Shown here: positions 13,501 through 25,542 of the stretch, piece after piece
Layout of the letters: each line of letters starts with the position of its first letter
Position numbering within the stretch: the stretch's first letter is position 1
Assembly (NCBI GenBank): GCA_947623455.1
Contig: OX392535.1
Span: 38,030,688-38,094,687, forward strand
Reading direction: 5' to 3'
Source: Mimachlamys varia
Lineage: Eukaryota; Mollusca; Bivalvia; Pectinida; Pectinidae
DNA length: 64,000 nt
The notes under the pieces: model-generated
What the model saw: the letters and a program-made list of their open reading frames with translations, nothing else
Databases searched by the model: none
What the model was told of the DNA's origin: nothing
Made by a program: the position numbers and the translations under genes

Positions 13501-16500
13501 TCACAAACACGGCGATGAGAGTTTAACCACATACACGGCGATGAGGGTTTAACCACATACACAGCAGTGAGAGTTTAACCACATACACGGCGGTGAGAGT
13601 TTAACCACATACACGGCGATGAGAGTTTAACCACATACACGGCGATGAGAGTTTAACCACATACACAGCAGTGAGATTTTAACCACATACACAGCAGTGA
13701 GAGTTTAACCACATACACGGCGATGAGAGTTTAAACACATACACGGCGATGAGAGTTTAACCACATACACGGCGGTGAGAGTTTAACCACATACACGTCG
13801 GTGAGAGTTTAACCACATACACAGCTGGGAGAGTTTAACCACATACACGGCGGTGAGAGTTTAATCACATACACGGCGATGAGAGTTTAACCACATACAC
13901 GGCGATGAGAGTTTAACCACATACACGGCGACGAGAGTTTAACCACATACGCGGCGGTGAGAGTTTAACCACACACACGGCAATGAGAGTTTAACCACAT
14001 GCACAGCAGTGAGAGTTTAACCACATACACAGCAGTAAGAGTTTAACCACATACACGGCAGTGAGAGTTTAACCACAAACACGGCGGGGAGAGTTTAACC
14101 AAATACACGGCGGTGAGAGTTTAGCCACATACACAGCGGTGAGAGTTTAACCACACACACGGCGGGAGAGTTTAAACACATACACGGCGGTGAGAGTTTA
14201 ACCACATACAAAGCAGTGAGAGTTTAACCACATATACAGCGGTGAGAGTTTAACCACAAACACGGCGGGGAGAGTTTAACCACATACACAGCGGTGAGAG
14301 TTTAACCACACACACGGCGGTGAGAGTTTAACCACATACACGGCGATGAGAGTTTAACCACATACACGGCGATGAGAGTTTAACCACATACGCGGCGGTG
14401 AGAGTTTAACCACACACACGGCAATGAGAGTTTAACCACATACACAGCAGTGAGAGTTTAACCACATTCACAGCAGTAAGAGTTTAACCACATACACGGC
14501 AGTGAGAGTTTAACCACAAACACGGCGGGGAGAGTTTAACCACATACACAGCGGTGAGAGTTTAACCACATACACGGCAGTGAGAGTTTAACCACAAACA
14601 CGGCGGTGAGAGTTTAACCACATACACAGCGGTGAAAGTTTAACCACATACACGGCGGTGAGAGTTTAACCATATACACGGCGGTGAGAGTTTAACCACA
14701 CACACGGCGGTGAGAGTTTAGCCACATACACAGCGGTGAGAGTTTAACCACACAAACGGCGGTGAGAGTTTAACCACATACACGGCGGTGAGAGTTTAAC
14801 CACACACACGGCGGGAAAGTTTAACCACATACACGGCGGTGAGAGTTTAACCACATACACGGCGGGAGAGTTTAAACACATACACGGCGGTGAGAGTTTA
14901 ACCACATACAAAGCAGTGAGAGTTTAACCACATATACAGCGGTGAGAGTTTAACCACAAACACGGCGGTGAGAGTTTAACCACATACACGTCGGTGAGAG
15001 TTTAACCACATACACAGCTGGGAGAGTTTAACCACATACACGGCGGTGAGAGTTTAATCACATACACGGCGATGAGAGTTTAACCACATACACGGCGATG
15101 AGAGTTTAACCACATACACGGCGACGAGAGTTTAACCACATACGCGGCGGTGAGAGTTTAACCACACACACGGCAATGAGAGTTTAACCACATGCACAGC
15201 AGTGAGAGTTTAACCACATACACAGCAGTAAGAGTTTAACCACATACACGGCAGTGAGAGTTTAACCACAAACACGGCGGGGAGAGTTTAACCAAATACA
15301 CGGCGGTGAGAGTTTAGCCACATACACAGCGGTGAGAGTTTAACCACACACACGGCGGGAGAGTTTAAACACATACACGGCGGTGAGAGTTTAACCACAT
15401 ACAAAGCAGTGAGAGTTTAACCACATATACAGCGGTGAGAGTTTAACCACAAACACGGCGGGGAGAGTTTAACCACATACACAGCGGTGAGAGTTTAACC
15501 ACACACACGGCGGTGAGAGTTTAACCACATACACGGCGATGAGAGTTTAACCACATACACGGCGATGAGAGTTTAACCACATACGCGGCGGTGAGAGTTT
15601 AACCACACACACGGCAATGAGAGTTTAACCACATACACAGCAGTGAGAGTTTAACCACATTCACAGCAGTAAGAGTTTAACCACATACACGGCAGTGAGA
15701 GTTTAACCACAAACACGGCGGGGAGAGTTTAACCACATACACAGCGGTGAGAGTTTAACCACATACACGGCAGTGAGAGTTTAACCACAAACACGGCGGT
15801 GAGAGTTTAACCACATACACAGCGGTGAAAGTTTAACCACATACACGGCGGTGAGAGTTTAACCATATACACGGCGGTGAGAGTTTAACCACACACACGG
15901 CGGTGAGAGTTTAGCCACATACACAGCGGTGAGAGTTTAACCACACAAACGGCGGTGAGAGTTTAACCACATACACGGCGGTGAGAGTTTAACCACACAC
16001 ACGGCGGGAAAGTTTAACCACATACACGGCGGTGAGAGTTTAACCACATACACGGCGGTGAGAGTTTAACCACATATACAGCGGTGAGAGTTTAACCACA
16101 AACACGGCGGGGAGAGTTTAACCACATACACAGCGGTGAGAGTTTAACCACACACACGGCGGTGAGAGTTTAACCACATACACGGCGGCGAGAGTTTAAC
16201 CACATACACAGCGGTGAGAGTTTAACTACATACACGGCGATGATGGTTTAACTTCACACACAGCGGTGAGAGTTTAACCACACACCCGGCGGTGAGAGTT
16301 TAACCACATACACAGCGGTGAGAGTTTAACCACATACACAGCGGTGAGAGTTTAACTACATACACAGCGGTGAGAGTTTAACCACATACACAGCGGTGAG
16401 AGTTTAACCACATACACAGCGGTGAGAGTTTAACTACATACACAGCGGTGAGAGTTTAACCACAAACACGGCGGGGAGAGTTTAACCACATACACAGCGG

Positions 16501-19050
16501 TGAGAGTTTAACCACATACATGTCGGTGAGAGTTTAACTACATACACAGCGGTGAGAGTTTAACTACATACACAGCGGTGAGAGTTTAACTACATACACG
16601 GCGGTGAGAGTTTAACTACATACACAGCGGTGAGAGTTTAACTACATACACGGCGGTGAGAGTTTAACTACATACACGGCGATGATGGTTTAACTTCACA
16701 CACGGCGGTGAGAGTTTAACTACATACACGGCGATGAGAGTTTAACCACATACACAGCGGTGAGAGTTTAACTACATACACGGCGGTGAGAGTTTAACCA
16801 CATACACGGCGGCGAGAGTTTAACCACATACACAGCGGTGAGAGTTTAACTACATACACGGCGATGATGGTTTAACTTCACACACAGCGGTGAGAGTTTA
16901 ACCACACACACGGCGGTGAGAGTTTAACCACATACACAGCGGTGAGAGTTTAACCACATACACAGCAGTGAGAGTTTAACCACATACACGGCGATGAGAG
17001 TTTAAACACATACACGGCGATGAGAGTTTAACCACATACACGGCGGTGAGAGTTTAACCACATACACGGCGGTGAGAGTTTAACCACATACACAGCGGGG
17101 AGAGTTTAACCACATACACGGCGGTGAGAGTTTAACCACATACACGGCGATGAGAGTTTAACCACATACACGGCGATGAGAGTTTAACCACATACACGGC
17201 GACGAGAGTTTAACCACATACGCGGCGGTGAGAGTTTAACCACACACACGGCAATGAGAGTTTAACCACATACACAGCAGTGAGAGTTTAACCACATACA
17301 CAGCAGTAAGAGTTTAACCACATACACGGCAGTGAGAGTTTAACCACAAACACGGCGGGGAGAGTTTAACCAAATACACGGCGGTGAGAGTTTAGCCACA
17401 TACACAGCGGTGAGAGTTTAACCACACACACGGCGGGAGAGTTTAAACACATACACGGCGGTGAGAGTTTAACCACATACAAAGCAGTGAGAGTTTAACC
17501 ACATATACAGCGGTGAGAGTTTAACCACAAACACGGCGGGGAGAGTTTAACCACATACACAGCGGTGAGAGTTTAACCACACACACGGCGGTGAGAGTTT
17601 AACCACATACACGGCGATGAGAGTTTAACCACATACACGGCGATGAGAGTTTAACCACATACGCGGCGGTGAGAGTTTAACCACACACACGGCAATGAGA
17701 GTTTAACCACATACACAGCAGTGAGAGTTTAACCACATACACAGCAGTAAGAGTTTAACCACATACACGGCAGTGAGAGTTTAACCACAAACACGGCGGG
17801 GAGAGTTTAACCACATACACAGCGGTGAGAGTTTAACCACATACACGGCAGTGAGAGTTTAACCACAAACACGGCGGTGAGAGTTTAACCACATACACAG
17901 CGGTGAAAGTTTAACCACATACACGGCGGTGAGAGTTTAACCATATACACGGCGGTGAGAGTTTAACCACACACACGGCGGTGAGAGTTTAGCCACATAC
18001 ACAGCGGTGAGAGTTTAACCACACAAACGGCGGTGAGAGTTTAACCACATACACGGCGGTGAGAGTTTAACCACACACACGGCGGGAAAGTTTAACCACA
18101 TACACGGCGGTGAGAGTTTAACCACATACACGGCGGTGAGAGTTTAACTACATATACAGCGGTGAGAGTTTAACCACAAACACGGCGGGGAGAGTTTAAC
18201 CACATACACAGCGGTGAGAGTTTAACCACACACACGGCGGTGAGAGTTTAACCACATACACGGCGGCGAGAGTTTAACCACATACACAGCGGTGAGAGTT
18301 TAACTACATACACGGCGATGATGGTTTAACTTCACACACAGCGGTGAGAGTTTAACCACACACACGGCGGTGAGAGTTTAACCACATACACAGCGGTGAG
18401 AGTTTAACCACATACACAGCGGTGAGAGTTTAACTACATACACAGCGGTGAGAGTTTAACCACATACACAGCGGTGAGAGTTTAACCACATACACAGCGG
18501 TGAGAGTTTAACTACATACACAGCGGTGAGAGTTTAACCACATACACGGCGGCGAGAGTTTAACCACATACACAGCGGTGAGAGTTTAACCACATACATG
18601 GCGGTGAGAGTTTAACTACATACACAGCGGTGAGAGTTTAACTACATACACAGCGGTGAGAGTTTAACTACATACACGGCGGTGAGAGTTTAACTACATA
18701 CACAGCGGTGAGAGTTTAACTACATACACGGCGGTGAGAGTTTAACTACATACACGGCGATGATGGTTTAACTTCACACACGGCGGTGAGAGTTTAACTA
18801 CATACACGGCGATGAGAGTTTAACCACATACACAGCGGTGAGAGTTTAACTACATACACGGCGGTGAGAGTTTAACCACATACACGGCGGCGAGAGTTTA
18901 ACCACATACACAGCGGTGAGAGTTTAACTACATACACGGCGATGATGGTTTAACTTCACACACAGCGGTGAGAGTTTAACCACACACACGGCGGTGAGAG
19001 TTTAACCACATACACAGCGGTGAGAGTTTAACCACATACACAGCGGTGAG
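7600..19050. repeat. 2.08-kb higher-order block, recurring at offsets 2078 and 7350 bp
   Basis: The marker TACGCGGCGG lies at 7791, 9869, 15141 and 17219, spaced 2078 bp within each pair and 7350 bp between pairs. A second marker, GATGATGGTTTAACTTC, occurs in three triplets (8889/9331/9513, 16239/16681/16863, 18317/18759/18941). Each triplet has the same 442- and 182-bp spacing, and the triplets are offset by 7350 and 2078 bp. 2078 bp is close to 80 units. The boundaries given are approximate. Confidence 0.8.
9727..14350. repeat. Tandem duplication of a 2.3-kb block within the 26-bp array
   Basis: The order of unit variants from about 9727 repeats from about 12039 (offset 2312 bp). Shared rare markers include GAGGGTTTAACC beside GCGACGAGAG, TACGCGGCGG (9869 and 12181) and GTTTTACCGAATACAAGG (10481 and 12793). 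Near 13610 the second copy lacks two units present near 11300, which shortens the later offset to 2260 bp. Few point differences separate the copies, so the event looks recent. Confidence 0.85.
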
Positions 19051-20928
19051 AGTTTAACCACATACATGGCGGTGAGAGTTTAACTACATACACAGCGGTG
19101 AGAGTTTAACTACATACACAGCGGTGAGAGTTTAACCACATACACGGCGGTGAGAGTTTAACTACATACACGGCGATGAGAGTTTAACTACATACACGGC
19201 GGTGAGAGTTTAACTACATACACAGCGGTGAGAGTTTAACTACATACACGGCGGTGAGAGTTTAACTACATACACAGCGGTGAGAGTTTAACTACATACA
19301 CGGCGGTGAGAGTTTAACTACATACACGGCGATGAGAGTTTAACTACATACACGGCGGTGAGAGTTTAACTACATACACAGCGGTGAGAGTTTAACTACA
19401 TAAACGGCGATGATTGTTGAACCACATACACAGCGGTGAGAGTTTAACCACATACACAGCGGTGATGGTTTAACTACATACACGGCAGTGAGAGTTTAAC
19501 CACAAACACGGCAGTGAGAGTTTAACCACAAACACGGCGGGGAGAGTTTAACCACATACACAGCGGTGAGGGTTTAACCACATACATGGCGGTGAGAGTT
19601 TAACCACATACACAGCGGTGAGAGTTTAACCACAAACACGGCGGGGAGAGTTTAACCACATACACAGCGGTGAGAGTTTAACCACACACACGGCGGTGAG
19701 AGTTTAACCACATACACGGCGGTGAGAGTTTAACCACATACACAGCGGTGATGGTTTAACTACATACACGGCAGTGAGATTTTAACCACAAACACGGCGG
19801 GGAGAGTTTAACCACATACACAGCGGTGAGAGTTTAACCACATACACGGCGGTGAGAGTTTAACCACATATACAGCGGTGAGAGTTTAAACACAAACACG
19901 GCGGGGAGAGTTTAACCACATACACAGCGGTGAGAGTTTAACCACACACACGGCGGTGAGAGTTTAACCTCATACACGGCGGTGATAGTTTTACCACATA
20001 CACAGCGGTGATGGTTTAACTACATACACGGCAGTGAGAGTTTAACCACAAACACGGCAGTGAGAGTTTAACCACATACACGGCGATGAGAGTTTAACCA
20101 CATACACGGCGATGAGAGTTTAACCACATACACAGCAGTGAGAGTTTAACCACAAACACGGTGGTGAGAGTTTAACCACACACACGACGGTGAGAGTTTA
20201 ACCACATACACGGCGGTGAGAGTTTAACTACATACAAAGCGGTGAGAGTTTAACCACAAACACGGTGGTGAGAGTTTAACCACACACACGGCGGTGAGAG
20301 TTTAACCACACACACGGCGGTGTGAGTTTAACCACATACAAAGCAGTGAGAGTTTAACTACATACAAAGCGGTGAGAGTTTAACCACAAACACGGTGGTG
20401 AGAGTTTAACCACATACACGGCGGTGAGAGTTTAACTACATACAAAGCGGTGAGAGTTTAACCACAAACACGGTGGTGAGAGTTTAACCACACACACGGC
20501 GGTGAGAGTTTAACCACACACACGGCGGTGAGAGTTTAACCACATACAAAGCAGTGAGAGTTTAACTACATACAAAGCGGTGAGAGTTTAACCACAAACA
20601 CGGTGGTGAGAGTTTAACCACATACACGGCGGTAAAAGTTTAACCACATACACAGCAGTGAGAGTTTAACTACATACAAAGCGGTGAGAGTTTAACCACA
20701 AACACGGTGGTGAGAGTTTAACCACATACACGGCGGTAAAAGTTTAACCACATACACAGCAGTGAGAGTTTAACTACATACAAAGCGGTGAGAGTTTAAC
20801 CACATACACGGCGGTAAAAGTTTAACCATATACACGGCGGTGAGAGTTTAACAAACATACACGGCGGTGAGAGTTTAACAAACATACACGGCGGTGAGAG
20901 TTTAACAAACATACACGGCGGTGAAAGA

Positions 20929-21429
20929 TTTGATGTTGTGAAACACTCTTTTGTGTATCAAACAGCTTCATGTAGGTAGTGGTAAGGAAATGTATTCACT
21001 ATAACACTAAATCGCCCGGAGCTGCCGTCTGTATAGGTCTATACGTCTTCATTACGTCAGTCAAATCGATAACAATAAGACTAGGAGCTATACATGTATA
21101 GAGCTATACCAGTCAAACGCCTGCAAATAAAAGTGTAATGTAAAATAAAACAGTGTTTGACAATGGATTGAAAATTTAAAACGACGGAAACAATTGTAGG
21201 CACAGTAATCGTAGATATGGTATTATATTGTTTTGTGCAAAACGTCTTAAATAAACGTATTTACATAATGATATCATGTTACAAATAATTTCAGTTATAA
21301 CAATAAAAATATATTCAATGTAAGTTTGGTTATTGTGGACAAGTTTTTTTTTATCATTTTGTGTTAGCATTCATAAACATTCGTGTTTGTATATACTGCA
21401 TATGTTCCTATTAATTTCGCCCAATTTAT
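20929..21429. other. Unique sequence between array and SINE, no gene seen
   Basis: A+T-rich, with no recognised repeat or coding signature. The minus-strand frame at about 21176-21370 looks like chance. Confidence 0.55.
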
Positions 21430-21653
21430 GCGGGGGCCGAGTGGTGAAGGTGTTCCGACTTTCTACCACAAGCCCTCCACCTCTGGGTTGCGAGTTCGAA
21501 TCCACGTGGGGCAGTTGCCAAGTACTGACCGTAGGTCGGTGGTTTTTCTCCGGGTACTCCGGCTTCCTCCACCTCCAAAACCCGGTACGTACTTAAATGA
21601 CACTGGCTGTTAATAGGACGTAAACTAAATAAACCAACCAAAACAAAAACCCC
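21430..21653 (+). mobile_element. tRNA-derived SINE with V-type domain (RUDI-like)
   Basis: The 5' part resembles a tRNA: a GCCGAGTGGTGAAGG box A-like segment, then a box B-like GAGTTCGAATCC. It is followed by a central block with GACCGTAGGTCGGTGG and CTCCGGGTACTCCGG, and a 3' tail CTGTTAATAGGACGT that runs into A- and C-rich repeats. The central block matches the conserved segment of the V-SINE superfamily as I know it; RUDI is the molluscan member. The exact family name is inference. Transcription would be from the internal RNA polymerase III promoter. Confidence 0.85.
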
Positions 21654-23036
21654 AATTGATGCGATTTATTACAGATTTGTCAGTAAAACGGAATCGTATG
21701 TTTTGAACTTTCAGCATTTACGAAAATCTACCGCATATGTATACGGTAATTATGACAGTAAAAAAGGGTCAGTTTTCACAAACTTGTTTCCCTCCATTCA
21801 CGAAGAGAAACAAAACTAAAGTTTAGTGCAATGCCGAAAGAAAAAGGAAGGCAATAGTCAAAACGTGAAGACAATAGAAAGAAAAATGTGTTTTTCGCCG
21901 TTAGCAGAATCAGGTTTGTGATAAATTATCTTTGAAGTGAGACCCCAGTCTCTGATTGTACAATCGGAACCAGCCTTCAAGGCATCATCTCCGAAACAAA
22001 GAAAAAACTGTAATTAGATCTGCAAACACACTTGTCTGAATCAGAAGGAACCAGCCCAACAACCTTTCGCCGTCTCTTGTAAGTTTTCAAGACCATACAG
22101 AAGGATCCGAATATTGCTACAACTGATGTCTCAGTTGGTGTAATTAAAATAGCTAGGTACATCTCTGATCAAATCCGCATCTCTTTCCGCTAATTGTATT
22201 GTGTGGGGACGATACAAACATCCGTTGTCAATTTCCACAGAAGATAATTACAACGTTCGATGATGTATTCGCTACTGCGGGTAATGAAATCGATACCGGG
22301 CTCGGATTGCGGCAGACAAAAAGTTTTAAATCTTTTCAATATCATCCAAAAGAAAGAGATTTTACACCGTTGATCAGTTATGTTGTTATTTACTAGGAAT
22401 ATCAATCGAGAAATTATGACACGTTTTGGATTGTTCATATATAAATGGAGTCAAAGCGAAGATATTAATAACACAAAGAAAAATAATTTTACTTAATTAT
22501 AAGATATCATAAAATATGAATAATCATATTATTTTTTCAAATACGATATTTTAGATTTATTTTAAATTGCTTTCAAAAATAACAAGAATATCTGATTTTC
22601 TTTAAAATGAAAGCAATTTCAGTTAATCTGACAAATCATGCAACAATATAATCACGCGTATAAATCAATATCCATACTCAAAATTAATTTAAAACGTCAG
22701 ACTAACGAGAATGAAACTTTACATAATAGAGATTTCCTTGAAAGGGAAATAATCTTCGACCTCAAACGCCAACGAATGACTTGAAAGGATGTCAAGAGAA
22801 TGAAGAGCCGTGTTATAAGACCGAATGGATGATAAATCAATTTCTAAGATCTTTGCACTGTTTGTGCTTCCTTTGAAGATGTTTGATCGATAATAACAGT
22901 ATCGATATATGTTGTGTATTGGTAAGGAGATACTGAGTGCACCTGGCCTTGACTTATGGCTGCCGTCGATTGAGCCACGAAAGTAGAGGAAGTCACGATT
23001 CGGTTGTGACACGTTGTAATTAAACCGTGTAAAAAA
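21654..23036. other. Unique A+T-rich sequence, no confident gene
   Basis: Short open frames exist on both strands at 22190-22438, overlapping one another, so at most one could be real. Neither shows a motif I recognise. A minus-strand frame at 22719-23012 is also unassigned, and an alternative frame over the same bases is equally plausible in composition. Confidence 0.5.
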
Positions 23037-23640
23037 AATCAGAGATTACCAAACCGTCAACAAAACCACAATTTTAACTCAAAATCGATTAAAGTAGGGA
23101 CAAAAGAACGAAAAAAATTACGCGGAGACCACTATAAAAAGGACAAGAGAATAAGAACAAGTGTTCCCGAAGGGTAAGCGTGTTCTGTTTCATCGACAGT
23201 ATACCATTCGTCAAGTCATCAAAGGATAACAATTCTAAATATACATTGAATTAAAACATCAGAGAATACCGAAGCGTCAACAAAATCATAATTTTAACTC
23301 AAAATCGATTAAAGTAGGGGCAAAACATTGAAAAACATTACGCGGAGACCACTGAAAAAGCACAAGAGAATAAGAACAAGTGTTCCGGAAGGGTAAGCGT
23401 CTTCTGCTTCATCGACAGTATACCAGCTATTTAAATGTTACTTGCAATGTTTGTCAAGTCATCAAAGGATTGAAATTCTGAATTTATAATGAATTAAAAA
23501 AATCCGAGAATACAGAAGCGTCAACAAAAACACAATTTGAACTCGACATCGATAGAAAGCAAAATACAAGAAAGTAAGACCAGGTGTTCCGGAAGAGCAC
23601 TGCTTATCGACAGTATACCCGCCATTGACATGTAATGTCC
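23037..23640 (+). repeat. Family X dispersed element, three tandem partial copies
   Basis: Three successive copies start near 23039, 23259 and 23503. They share CTCAAAATCGATTAAA, the string AAGAGAATAAGAACAAGTG, and GTTCCGGAAGGGTAAGCG leading to TTCATCGACAGTATACC. Spacing is about 220 and 244 bp. The same core recurs elsewhere in the window on both strands. The family is unnamed here. Confidence 0.85.
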
Positions 23641-24280
23641 GGAGTTACCGTATAGGTGGTCGCGTGCTCAGCTGGTGTCTAATTTTAGAAACGGAGATTT
23701 TCCGGATTTGAACCTCCTGAAACGCTAGCTTCATATTTTACATTTTCCCCTGTTTGCCCTGTTGATTGTGCTAAAATCAGTATGTTCACAGTTATATGTA
23801 CAAAATATAGCAACAGGCTGTATTCTCGATGTTATACCACGGACTATTAGATGATCTAGTCCATGCTTACACAAAGATACGTGCATATTTATTCAGAACC
23901 AGGGATGCTCAAACTATAAATCTTCATCAAAATTTATAAGAGCCATATCAGAAGACGGGTTAATTCAACATCACGATTTCTCCTGTACCCTAGATCTCGG
24001 CTAAAACCTATGATTAAAATGTCATAGAATAGTTCCGTTCATGTATTTGAAGGCAGTTGAGTTTATTTTACATAACTGTTATATTTCAATGGGTAAACAA
24101 ACCTGGCTTTTAATTTGGAAATTAAGAAAACACCAAATAAAGTATGTTTTGCAAGGTATAGATTTATTTAAGGAAATTATTTCGTAATAATTTTAAATGT
24201 AATTAAAAAAATGACAATTTAAGTTCATTTGAAATCATTCAATTTATAAAACCTACCAGTATGAGGACAGCGTCTTCGAT

Positions 24281-24628
24281 TCATTTTCTAAATCCTTGAA
24301 GCCCTAACCAAATCAATTCGCCAAGGCTAATTTGGTAATAATCGTTTAGAAATCTCAATTCAATGTTAACACTGATGTATCGCTGGTATTGTACAAATCC
24401 CGTTTCTATGTGCCTGTTGTCTAGCCATCCTCTTGACGAGAAACCGATGTCTGAATTGTCAATATCGGCTACGCCATGACAAAAAGATTGACGGCGCAAG
24501 CTGTCCTCTCGTGAACCGGAAGTGGATTTGACAACAAGAGAAGACGCAGCCGGGTCTCCAAATTCTGTCTCCTCGATGTTGGAGATTTGTACAGACACCT
24601 TGATTTTAATAGCAAATATTACAATCAA
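24281..24628 (-). CDS. Unassigned open frame, possible exon
   Basis: A frame of about 115 codons with mixed, non-repetitive composition. The middle part is hydrophilic and Ser/Arg-rich, and the later part has aromatic residues spaced as in a beta-rich segment (for example GFVQYQRYISVNIEL). I do not recognise the family. The initiator is not a convincing start, so this would be an internal exon if real, and I see no clear flanking splice sites. It may be chance or a decayed gene piece. Confidence 0.13.
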   Translation of the reverse strand: MIVIFAIKIKVSVQISNIEETEFGDPAASSLVVKSTSGSREDSLRRQSFCHGVADIDNSDIGFSSRGWLDNRHIETGFVQYQRYISVNIELRFLNDYYQISLGELIWLGLQGFRK

Positions 24629-25368
24629 AACCTCCCATAATACACTTTTAACTACAATTTCTCGGATTATATGCTAGGAGTTAAAGACCATGCATTTTTC
24701 TTTCATTTTTAGAATTTCATGAACGCTATGTATTACATTTGACTTGAAGTTAAATTGGAGGGATTTAATGACTTTGCTCCGGTGACACACTGATAAATGC
24801 CGATCTGTTCCCTGCACAATACTACTCTCTGTCTTCTTGAAGATGAATTATCGCTCTGCCATCTGATGAGCTGCGGCTTATTTCGTTGCAGAATTATTGC
24901 AATGAAATTGTAATTTATGTCAACTAAAACGAAGCCAACGACTTCAGCATCTTTGTTCATAATACAATGCAATATATGTTGAAAATTTGGGAGAAAATAG
25001 GAACCTTTTTTTTGTAGTTTTATGATGTGTGTATAAGAATCTTTCATAGCACTATGAAGGTTAAACAAATAATTTTCTGTCTATATATTTACTTTTTTTC
25101 TATTGAAGAATTATCATTATTCAATTTTATTTATATTTCTTCGGATAATTTGTTTATTATCTTCGTCATTTAAATGACATTGGCGGAACACCACAGTTTG
25201 AATAAGATTGGCGTCATTGATAAACATTAGTAATTCGATCGTTTGACGCAGGGGCGTTCTCCATGTTATTCGAAGCGGAGCGACAGCACTCTCTTTGAAC
25301 AAGATTTATCTATGGTGTCATAATTAAACCAAGTGTTAGGTCTCAAGAACATTTGCTTCTATACTCCT

Positions 25369-25542
25369 ATGAAAAGCATTTCTGTTGGTAATGTTCGTAT
25401 AGTGGGTGGCAGCGCAAATGTAAATATCAATAGATATATTATTTTGCTGAACAAGAAAAATGGTATTTCTATGAGATTAATAGATTTTCAAAATGGTAAA
25501 TATATAAGTGATGAATTGCTTTCAGATGGTATTCATGTGTAA
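25369..25542 (+). CDS. Unassigned small open frame (57 codons)
   Basis: ATG at 25369 to TAA at 25540-25542. The predicted peptide starts MKSISVGNVRIVGG and alternates hydrophobic and polar residues, as beta-strands do. There is no signal peptide, no membrane segment and no recognised domain. The frame is A+T-rich like its surroundings. No neighbouring exon or promoter supports it, so chance is the simplest explanation. Confidence 0.12.
   Translation: MKSISVGNVRIVGGSANVNINRYIILLNKKNGISMRLIDFQNGKYISDELLSDGIHV

Larger units (their letters stand above)
5094..20928. repeat. 15.8-kb array of a 26-bp unit, about 600 copies
   Basis: Continuous head-to-tail array whose unit contains GAGAGTTTAACCACATACAC plus a variable six-base segment (GGCGAT, GGCGGT, AGCGGT, AGCAGT, GACGAT and others). 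Most units are exactly 26 bp, with occasional shorter units (the GGCGGGAGAG type) and a 27-bp form at the right edge. Variation is concentrated in the six-base segment and at the CCACA/CTACA/CCGAA position, so each unit falls into one of a few types. The order of types recurs over kilobases, showing block duplication. No spacers, genes or transposons interrupt it. No coding role is likely: frames rotate and stops are frequent. Confidence 0.98.

Noticed and set aside
5094..20928. CRISPR array
   Set aside because: Units are contiguous at 26 bp with no unique spacers, and the surrounding sequence is animal-like.
21430..21505. Functional tRNA gene
   Set aside because: Boxes A and B are present but the cloverleaf is degenerate and the sequence continues into a conserved SINE body and tail.
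21333..21641. Overlapping open frames on both strands
   Set aside because: They lie across a tRNA-derived SINE; similar frames appear at the other SINE copies (38.1 and 44.2 kb).
22190..22438. Coding exon on either strand
   Set aside because: Both strands have overlapping protein-like frames of similar length, with no motif or splice support to choose one.
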